Assembly: GCA_021323415.1 (NCBI GenBank)
Contig: JAJONM010000002.1
Coordinates: forward strand, 1-51,181
Origin: Rickettsiaceae bacterium
Lineage (GTDB): Bacteria; Pseudomonadota; Alphaproteobacteria; Rickettsiales; UBA6187
Length of the DNA stretch: 51,181 nucleotides
Direction: 5' to 3'
Below are positions 44,990-51,181 of this stretch, piece by piece (the stretch's first letter is position 1; each line of letters starts with the position of its first letter). A program made the position numbers and the translations under genes. The notes beneath the pieces are model-generated. The model saw only the letters and a program-made list of their open reading frames with translations. It was not told the origin of the DNA and ran no database searches.

Positions 44990-46008
44990 CTTGCTATCCT
45001 TATTTTGTCGTCTGTAATTAGCTCTTCCAAATACCACTGGACTGTAGTTTTTAGCCCTTCATCAAAAGTATATTGTCTTGTAAAGTCTAACTCTTTTACT
45101 GCCTTTCTATCATCTATCGCATAGCGTCTATCATGACCTGCGCGATCTTTAACAAAGGTAATTTGTGATTTGTATGAGCAGTTGGTTTTAGGAGACAACT
45201 CATCTAAAATTTCGCACAAACTGTTTACCAAATCAATATTGGATTTTTCTGCGTTACCGCCAAAGCAATATGATTCGCCTAATTTTCCTTTAGTTAGGGC
45301 CAGATATACGCCATTGCAATGGTCTTCAACATGAATCCAGTCGCGCACATTTTTACCATCTCCATAAACCGGCAAAAGTCTTCCATCCAAAGCGCATGAA
45401 ATCATATGTGGTATTAGTTTTTCTGGATATTGGCGAGGGCCGTAATTGTTGCTACAATTGGTGATAATTACCGGTAAGCCATAAGTCCTGTGCCATGCAT
45501 GGGCTAAATGGTCTGCAGCTGCTTTACTGGCAGAATATGGCGAGCTTGGCGCATATGGTGTGGTTTCAATAAATTTTGTATCTGAATTAAGTTCCAAGTC
45601 GCCAAACACCTCATCAGTTGAGATTTGTACATAACGGAAGTTATTTTTCTTAGCCTCTGGCAGGCTGTTCCAATAATTACGGGTAGCTTCCAGCATTGTA
45701 TATGTTCCGGTAATATTAGTTTCTATAAAAACCGCTGAGGCGTTTATTGAATTGTCCACATGGGACTCTGCAGCAAAATTGACTACTGCCTCAATATTAT
45801 GCTCGCGTAAGATTTTATCTACCAGTTGCCTATCGCAAATATTACCTTGAATTAGTTTGCATGGAATGTTTTTCAGATTGTCTATATTGCCTGCGTAGGT
45901 AAGGGCGTCCAAAACAATGATATTATCTCCGCGTTTGGCACTTTGGGCAACAAATGTGCTGCCGATAAAACCTGCTCCGCCTGTAACTAAAATGTTCATA
46001 TTTACCAT
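44986..46008 (-). CDS. rfbB: dTDP-glucose 4,6-dehydratase
   Basis: 340 aa. SDR-fold enzyme that makes dTDP-4-keto-6-deoxyglucose. NAD motif [28 protein letters not shown] with the YxxxK pair, and [16 protein letters not shown]. The start may be ATG 46008 or 45999 (MNILVTGG). First gene of rfbB-rfbA-rfbD. The epimerase rfbC, required for dTDP-rhamnose, is not in the window. Confidence 0.95.
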   Translation of the reverse strand: MVNMNILVTGGAGFIGSTFVAQSAKRGDNIIVLDALTYAGNIDNLKNIPCKLIQGNICDRQLVDKILREHNIEAVVNFAAESHVDNSINASAVFIETNITGTYTMLEATRNYWNSLPEAKKNNFRYVQISTDEVFGDLELNSDTKFIETTPYAPSSPYSASKAAADHLAHAWHRTYGLPVIITNCSNNYGPRQYPEKLIPHMISCALDGRLLPVYGDGKNVRDWIHVEDHCNGVYLALTKGKLGESYCFGGNAEKSNIDLVNSLCEILDELSPKTNCSYKSQITFVKDRAGHDRRYAIDDRKAVKELDFTRQYTFDEGLKTTVQWYLEELITDDKIRIAR

Positions 46009-46166
46009 TAATATATGTCTTGGGTTGTTAGTATAGTAAAACTGTTAATTAGTAAATGGCAAGTAGATTGGATTGTTTTTTGTAAAAACAGTGATATTTC
46101 AGTGGCTTATTTATTAAGCCTAATGCTTGGCAAAAGCCGTATTATTGAAATGTTATTATTACACGC

Positions 46167-46195
46167 TTGACAAATAATAAAAAATATGTTACATA
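46167..46195 (+). promoter_or_regulatory. Putative sigma-70 promoter of the ankyrin gene at 46230
   Basis: TTGACA (46167-46172), a 17-bp A/T-only spacer broken by one G, and TACATA (46190-46195). It is 35 bp upstream of the start codon and is the best hexamer pair I found in the window. Confidence 0.55.
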
Positions 46196-46229
46196 AGCCT
46201 CTCATAAAAATGACAAGTGGAGATATAAA

Positions 46230-47018
46230 GTGTCTAGATATATGTCAAAATTGCATCTTGAGCAGCGTTTAATCGATTTTGCAAAAAATGGAAATATTGT
46301 TGAAATACAAAGACTTATGAATAATGGGATTAACCCTGCAGCAAATAATAATATGGCGTTATGGTGGGCTGCCAGCAAAGGACGGCTGGATATATTAGAA
46401 CTTTTGCTTACTGATTGGAGAGTTAGCCCGGCAGCGCGTATGAATGTAGCGATCGCTATTGCTTCTGAAAATGGCCATACCGAAGTTGTTAAATTTTTAC
46501 TTGCTGATGTACGCGTAAATCCTGCAGAAAATGGCAATATTGCAGTTCATTCTGCAGCTAGAAATGGCCATTTTGATGTGGTTGAGATGCTTATTTCTGA
46601 TAAGCGTGTCGATCCATCAGATGCTAATAACACTGCAATCCGCAGGGCTTCTGCTAACGGGCATATTAATACTGCCCAATTACTTTTGGCTTATGGGGCA
46701 AATATCGGTCATAGAAAATTTGATGAGATGTACCAGGCTGCATACACTGGTTTTATTGGTGCTGTTAGCCAGGGAGCGCGTGAATACCTATCAAATAAAG
46801 AAAAAGTACGCACAATAGCTAATAACCATGCTGAGATAATTAAAAATAGAAGCTTGGCAGCTTGTGCATCTGTGATAAGAGCAGCTCACAATAGGAAGCA
46901 GAACCAAAATAATGTTACCCCACTAAACAATGTAGTGAAGCATAACTTTACGAATGATTGGTCTGTTCTTGGTAGTGTTATTGTTGCAAAAAATGCTGAT
47001 ATGCATGTAGTGGCTTAA
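46230..47018 (+). CDS. Ankyrin-repeat protein of amoeba/giant-virus type
   Basis: 262 aa. About five ankyrin units (residues 10-175) of an unusual consensus: NNNMALWWAASKGRLDILELL then DWRVSPA, and NTAIRRASANGHINTAQLL. The DxRVxPxxNxNxAIxxAxxNGH form is familiar from amoebal and mimivirus-like ankyrin proteins and differs from the GADVNAKD form of the other ankyrin genes here. The C-terminal 85 residues match nothing I know. The GTG start at 46230 has GTGGAG 7 bp upstream; ATG 46242 is an alternative. It lacks the RPRTD tag and the GR tail. The gene is monocistronic and its 3' end overlaps the small frame on the other strand. Confidence 0.83.
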   Translation: MSRYMSKLHLEQRLIDFAKNGNIVEIQRLMNNGINPAANNNMALWWAASKGRLDILELLLTDWRVSPAARMNVAIAIASENGHTEVVKFLLADVRVNPAENGNIAVHSAARNGHFDVVEMLISDKRVDPSDANNTAIRRASANGHINTAQLLLAYGANIGHRKFDEMYQAAYTGFIGAVSQGAREYLSNKEKVRTIANNHAEIIKNRSLAACASVIRAAHNRKQNQNNVTPLNNVVKHNFTNDWSVLGSVIVAKNADMHVVA

Positions 47019-47227
47019 TACCAAAACCGCCTGGCTATTAAAACTGTTAATATTGTTGGTATATTCTTTACTGCCAGTAATATGGTTTGAGAAGCCAGAA
47101 TGTTAGCACCTACATGCAGTTTTCCCCACATAGATACATATTGTCCGTAGACCCAAATAGTGTAGCATAGCCATATAAAAGCAGCAGCGAGCAATAATAT
47201 AAGTAGCAATTTCTTGACTGTTGTCAT
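47015..47227 (-). CDS. Possible small membrane protein
   Basis: A 70-aa frame starting MTTVKKLLLILLLAAAFIWLCYTIWVYG, with one strong membrane helix and a second weaker hydrophobic stretch (ILASQTILLAVKNIPTILTVLIA). Positive N-terminus and orientation look plausible. There is no Shine-Dalgarno sequence, and it overlaps the ankyrin stop codon by 4 bp. No family recognised. Confidence 0.45.
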   Translation of the reverse strand: MTTVKKLLLILLLAAAFIWLCYTIWVYGQYVSMWGKLHVGANILASQTILLAVKNIPTILTVLIARRFWY

Positions 47228-47291
47228 GATAGCATGATAAGTAGCGCGAAAAATATTTTAAGTCAATATTTACTTCGAAAAGGAAATTGTT

Positions 47292-47672
47292 ATGTCGAAT
47301 GAAAAGAAACGCCCTCTTCTTAAAAGATCTGAGTCGCGGATTACTCTTTCGGTGATGCCTTTGTCTTTTGATATGGGAAAGGAGGTGGATAACCATAAGC
47401 CTGAAAATAATTTATTCGAACCGAAAGCTAAGCCATTTGCTAAAAAAGAGTTTGTGCCTGGTTTTGGTAAACTAAAAAGAACTGTAAGTGAAATAAACTT
47501 GTTTCCAAATTCGGATATAAAAACTGAAAATAAACCTGAATCTATTGCTCAAAGGAAAAAGAAAGTACTGCCTGAAGAAGTTTTACAGAGGCTAAAAGAA
47601 AAATCTGAACGTGATTGGCAGAAACAGCTTGAGGCGGATTCTGAGGCTTTCTTGAACCAATGTCTTAAGTAG
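47292..47672 (+). CDS. Unrecognised 126-aa basic protein with duplicated LKRxxSxIxL motif
   Basis: Starts MSNEKKRPLL, sharing its first six residues with the protein at 25739. LKRSESRITL (residues 10-19) and LKRTVSEINL (about 61-70) are two copies of one motif that looks like a basophilic kinase site. KPFAKKEF lies between them. The C-terminal third is a charged helix (LPEEVLQRLKEKSERDWQKQLEA). AAAGGAA lies 7 bp before the ATG. No signal peptide or known domain. Candidate effector or regulatory protein by composition only. Confidence 0.65.
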   Translation: MSNEKKRPLLKRSESRITLSVMPLSFDMGKEVDNHKPENNLFEPKAKPFAKKEFVPGFGKLKRTVSEINLFPNSDIKTENKPESIAQRKKKVLPEEVLQRLKEKSERDWQKQLEADSEAFLNQCLK

Positions 47673-47756
47673 GGTTAGGGTGGTGACTCATGTTGTAACT
47701 TGCAAGTTGCAAGCGGTCGTAGTAATGTTTAAAAAACTTTTACTATCCGCAATCAA

Positions 47757-50102
47757 ATGCTTGAATTATATACGACAATTTCACTTATTATTCTTGCAAC
47801 GATAGCGGTGCTATTCTTTGTAAAATGGCGGTTAGACGACCGTACTATAGAAATTTTACAGAAAAAAATCCAGCTACATGAAATAATAAATAGCGCTTCC
47901 ATTGGCGGCTATTACTATTGTGATAGCAAGGGAAATGAAGAATTTTCTCTTAATTTAATTAAGATACTTGGCTTACAAAGCAGAATCAAAAACTTTTTGC
48001 AGTTTGTAAAAATATTTAACGCTGATGCAAAAAATTTAACTGATTTACTTGCTAAATTACAAAGTGGGGAGCGGGAAAATTTTATTATCAATTGTAAGTG
48101 TAAAATTGACGAGCAAGTAAAGCATATACAATGCTTTGGTAACCGGGTTGATACCGACAGTGGTGATATTAGCGGAGCTATCATATGGTTTTATGATGTT
48201 TCAGAATACACGGAAGAAATAAAAAAACTTACTTCGCATTATAATAATGTGAAAAACGAAGCTAAGGATTACATAGATATATTTAACGCCCTGCCAATAC
48301 CAGTTTGGCTCCGCAATAGTGATTTTACTATTCATCACTGTAATTTAATGTATAGCCAGATGGTGAATGCTAATGATGTTAACATATCGGAAGGGGCAAT
48401 TCCTGACCTTGATGAAAATTTAAGGCAAATGTCTCAAATGGCATTTAAAAACAAACGTGTGCTGCACATGAAAAAACATATGGTAGTAAACGGTGAGCGG
48501 AGATTCTTTGATATATCTGAAAGTGCGGTTACCGGTGGTGATGGTATTATTGGTTTTGCTAGCGATATTACTAACCAGGAAAATATAGAAAAGGAACTTG
48601 GTCGCCATATATCAGCGCAAGCTGACTTACTTGAAAGCTCTTCCAGCGCGATGGCGATATATGGTGCTGATACCAAGCTGCGTTTTTATAATAATGCTTT
48701 TGTAAAACTATGGGGCTTAAATGAAAAGTTCCTAAATAGCAAACCTACCTACTTGGAAGTGTTAGAGGCATTGCGTGAGAAAAGGAAATTACCTGAACAA
48801 GCCGATTTTAAGAAGTTCCGCAATGAGCAGATGCAGCTATTTACTGATTTGTTTACAACCCATGATGAATTTTTCTATTTGCCAGATGGCAAGGCTTTAC
48901 GTGTGATTGTAATCCCTCATGCACTTGGTGGGCTGCTTTTCTCATATGAGGATATGACCGACCGCTTTGCAATGGAAACGCTGTATAATACATTAATAGC
49001 TGTGCAGCGTGAGACGCTTGATAACCTGCGTGAAGGTGTTGCTGTGTTTGGCCGCGATGGAATATTGAAACTGTATAACCCGATGTATGCGATGATGTGG
49101 CCAGATGAGCTACCGCTTCTGGACTCTAGTCCGCATAGTGATGCACTGCTGGAAAAATCAAAGCATTTATTTAAATACACAGGCAATTGGGAAGAATTTA
49201 AACATGATTGGATGGAACGTCCGCATACCAGAAAGCCTGTTATTAAGCGCATTGAGCGTACTGATGGTAAGTTTATTGAAAAGCTTGTGGTAACATTACC
49301 TGATGGTGATTTCTTATTCTCCTATGAGGATATAACTGACTCAATCCTTGCAGAAAAAACTTTACGTGAACGCAATGAAGCACTGGAGGCTGCTGATAAA
49401 CTAAAAACTGAATTCCTTGCTAACGTATCTTATGAACTTAGAACTCCACTCACATCGATTATGGGATTCTCAGAGGTTTTAGCAGAAAAACACTTTGGTC
49501 CTTTAAATAAACAACAGGTAGAATATGTAACTGGCATACATGATTCATCCAGCCAGTTGATGGTTTTGATTAATGATATTCTTGACCTTGCTTCCATTGA
49601 GGCTGGATATATGGTGCTCGATGTCCGTAACTTTGATGTTTATACTGGGCTGTATTCTGTTATGGAGGCTACAAGGGAGCGCTGCAAATATGCGGGAATA
49701 AAGCTTTCTATGCAGTGTGATAAAAATATCGGCGAGATGATGGGTGACGAAAAACGTATAAAGCAGGTGCTGTTTAACATTATCGATAACTCTATAAAAT
49801 TCACTGATCGTGGAGGGAATATAGTTATAGGTGCAGAAACCCATGGAAAAAGCGAAATTGCTATTTGGGTAGAAGATAGTGGAATAGGTATAAACAATAA
49901 TGAGAAAGGCAAGGTATTCGATCGTTTCTTTAAATCAAGCGCGGCTTTTGTAATGAAAAAAACTGGTACTGGACTTGGTCTTGCAGTAGTTAAAAATATT
50001 GTTGAACTGCATGGTGGTAAAGTTGAGCTGGAATCCTCAGAAGGTGAGGGGACAAAGATTACCTGTTACTTTAAGAGAAAGAATTTAAAACTTTTAAGAT
50101 AG
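47757..50102 (+). CDS. divL: DivL-type PAS sensor pseudo-histidine kinase (Tyr at phosphoacceptor site)
   Basis: 781 aa. Membrane helix LIILATIAVLFFVKW at the N-terminus, then three to four PAS domains (about 40-150, 170-285, 290-400, 420-525). The H-box reads ANVSYELRTPL: the phosphorylated His is Tyr559. The ATPase part is intact in its motifs (NIIDNSIKFTDRGG, VEDSGIGI, GTGLGLAVV). Tyr at this site is the hallmark of Caulobacter DivL, which has similar length and steers CckA and therefore CtrA. The neighbour order divL-tsaE-amgK is also the alphaproteobacterial one. So the window carries a component of the CckA-CtrA cell-cycle circuit. I name it from the Tyr and the context; PAS architecture was read by eye. 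Confidence 0.85.
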   Translation: MLELYTTISLIILATIAVLFFVKWRLDDRTIEILQKKIQLHEIINSASIGGYYYCDSKGNEEFSLNLIKILGLQSRIKNFLQFVKIFNADAKNLTDLLAKLQSGERENFIINCKCKIDEQVKHIQCFGNRVDTDSGDISGAIIWFYDVSEYTEEIKKLTSHYNNVKNEAKDYIDIFNALPIPVWLRNSDFTIHHCNLMYSQMVNANDVNISEGAIPDLDENLRQMSQMAFKNKRVLHMKKHMVVNGERRFFDISESAVTGGDGIIGFASDITNQENIEKELGRHISAQADLLESSSSAMAIYGADTKLRFYNNAFVKLWGLNEKFLNSKPTYLEVLEALREKRKLPEQADFKKFRNEQMQLFTDLFTTHDEFFYLPDGKALRVIVIPHALGGLLFSYEDMTDRFAMETLYNTLIAVQRETLDNLREGVAVFGRDGILKLYNPMYAMMWPDELPLLDSSPHSDALLEKSKHLFKYTGNWEEFKHDWMERPHTRKPVIKRIERTDGKFIEKLVVTLPDGDFLFSYEDITDSILAEKTLRERNEALEAADKLKTEFLANVSYELRTPLTSIMGFSEVLAEKHFGPLNKQQVEYVTGIHDSSSQLMVLINDILDLASIEAGYMVLDVRNFDVYTGLYSVMEATRERCKYAGIKLSMQCDKNIGEMMGDEKRIKQVLFNIIDNSIKFTDRGGNIVIGAETHGKSEIAIWVEDSGIGINNNEKGKVFDRFFKSSAAFVMKKTGTGLGLAVVKNIVELHGGKVELESSEGEGTKITCYFKRKNLKLLR

Positions 50103-50546
50103 ATGAAACACAACATCAACTCCCTCTCCCAAACCCAGGCACTTGCAGAAAAAATTGCCGCCCTTACTCAAAAAGGTGATGTAATCACCCTACAGGGTGA
50201 TTTAGGTGCTGGCAAAACAGCATTTGCGCAATTCTTTATCAATTCATTGCTTACCGATCCACAGGATGTGACTAGTCCGACATTTAACCTTGTGCATCCG
50301 TATGAGACACAAAACTTTACTATCTGGCATTTTGATTTGTATCGTTTGAAGAATCCGCAAGAGATTGAAGAAATCGGGTTATATGATGCACTTGATAATG
50401 GTGTAAGTTTAATAGAATGGCCTGAAATAATAGATGACATGTTGCCTTCGGATAGGTTATTAGTAAAGTTGTCGTTGCAAGATGGTGATAGAGTTGCACA
50501 GCTTGAAGCAATGGGTAGTTGGATAGATAGAATAGTGGATTTATAA
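50103..50546 (+). CDS. tsaE: TsaE ATPase for tRNA t6A modification
   Basis: 147 aa. P-loop GDLGAGKT, then TSPTFNLVHPY and HFDLYRLKNPQE typical of TsaE. With TsaB and TsaD it makes N6-threonylcarbamoyladenosine at position 37 of ANN-reading tRNAs. It starts directly after the divL stop (no gap) and its stop overlaps the next start by one base (TAATG), so the three genes are coupled. Confidence 0.95.
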   Translation: MKHNINSLSQTQALAEKIAALTQKGDVITLQGDLGAGKTAFAQFFINSLLTDPQDVTSPTFNLVHPYETQNFTIWHFDLYRLKNPQEIEEIGLYDALDNGVSLIEWPEIIDDMLPSDRLLVKLSLQDGDRVAQLEAMGSWIDRIVDL

Positions 50547-51181
50547 TGCAGGAACGCGAAGATTTAATAGTAAGTTTTCTAAAGAAAAACAAGTTAGGTA
50601 ATGCAAGGCGCGAGAAGTTATCGAGTGACGCTTCATTTAGGCATTATGAACGTATCTATACCGATGAAAAAACAATTATGCTGATGGATGCGCCGCCAGT
50701 AAAAGAGAATATTGAGCCATTTATTAATATTGATAATTACTTACGCCGCCGTGGCCTGAGCTCTCCTGAAATTTATGATGCTGATGTGAAATATGGCCTA
50801 ATGTTACTTGAAGATTTAGGTAATGATAGCTTCACTAATGTGCTTAGTGGTAAATCATCAATCTCTTCTAATCATGATGAATTAGAACTTTATCTTGCTG
50901 CGATGGATGTACTTATCCAGCTTGATCGTTCTACACTCCCTGCAAAAACTCCGGATTACGATGGGGAGTTGCTAATGCGTGAGTGCAAGCTCTTAACTGA
51001 GTGGTATTTACCTAATGTGGTTGATGAAGCAGTTCCCCAATCTGTAGTAGATGATTATGTTGCGATATGGGATAAGTTATTAAAACTTAATAAAGTTGCC
51101 GAGGATGTTGTTGTCTTGCGCGACTACCATGCTGATAATTTAATGTGGTTACCTGGGCGCACTGGCGTACAAAATGTAGGG
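50546..51181 (+). CDS. amgK: AmgK-like sugar kinase (aminoglycoside phosphotransferase fold), C-terminus off the window
   Basis: The first 212 codons of a kinase beginning MQEREDLIVSFLKK. LSSDASFRHYERI is the glycine-loop region of the COG3178 group, LEDLGNDSF follows the hinge, and RDYHADNLMWLPGR is the catalytic loop (His-x-Asp-Asn). In this position next to tsaE the family phosphorylates the anomeric carbon of MurNAc/GlcNAc for peptidoglycan recycling; the MurNAc-1-phosphate uridylyltransferase murU usually comes next, beyond the window. Confidence 0.85.
   Translation, partial: MQEREDLIVSFLKKNKLGNARREKLSSDASFRHYERIYTDEKTIMLMDAPPVKENIEPFINIDNYLRRRGLSSPEIYDADVKYGLMLLEDLGNDSFTNVLSGKSSISSNHDELELYLAAMDVLIQLDRSTLPAKTPDYDGELLMRECKLLTEWYLPNVVDEAVPQSVVDDYVAIWDKLLKLNKVAEDVVVLRDYHADNLMWLPGRTGVQNVG

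Noticed and set aside
44990..45037. Sixteen additional residues before rfbA
   Set aside because: MKGIILAGG is the invariant family start, and its ATG overlaps the rfbB stop in the usual ATGA coupling.

Overview
The window is AT-rich and comes from an alphaproteobacterium that probably lives inside or alongside a eukaryotic host such as an amoeba. The alphaproteobacterial assignment rests on a DivL-type pseudo-histidine kinase (Tyr in the H-box) followed directly by tsaE and an amgK-like kinase, on alphaproteobacterial-type comEC, M16 peptidase and SH3 proteins, and on a magnesium-type hemB. The host-associated lifestyle is inferred from five ankyrin-repeat proteins (three with an F-box-like C-terminal segment), a Fic protein, and several low-complexity Ser/Lys-rich proteins. 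I cannot fix the order; Rickettsiales- or Holosporales-like lineages fit best.

Left third (1-12.6 kb): an accessory region. It holds an ankyrin/F-box gene, a lone phage terminase large subunit, a second ankyrin gene, a GAF/HD-GYP phosphodiesterase, and an operon-like trio (a disordered 572-aa protein plus two tandem ankyrin/F-box genes). The gaps are filled by two families of palindromic repeats (called R1 and R2 here). Two R2 copies show a compensatory change in a hairpin stem.

Middle (12.6-31.3 kb): mostly housekeeping genes. These are comEC, yraN, a cold-shock gene with a long leader, tRNA-Ala(GGC), tRNA-Leu(UAA), rpoN, an esterase of the PHB-depolymerase type, an M16 peptidase, a fic-thiE overlapping pair behind a striking palindromic operator, class I aldolase, a catalytically degenerate SGNH hydrolase, an SH3 protein, hemB, a Ser-rich candidate effector, sco1 and a trypsin-like protease. 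A truncated GIY-YIG ORF lies upstream of the cold-shock gene.

Right third (31.5-51.2 kb): an intracellular PHA depolymerase fused to a histone-H1-like Lys/Ala/Pro tail, tyrS, a YhdP/AsmA-like protein, bcp, and a very large secreted protein built from 21 Cys-pair modules resembling EexN-type entry-exclusion lipoproteins in a five-module super-repeat. These are followed by rnhB, the translationally coupled rfbB-rfbA-rfbD operon (no rfbC in the window), an ankyrin protein of the type common in amoebae and giant viruses, a small basic protein, and divL-tsaE-amgK running off the end.

The most unusual items are the EexN-like giant protein, the PhaZ/histone-like fusion, the shared terminal tags and short motifs linking otherwise unrelated candidate effectors, and the operator in front of fic-thiE.
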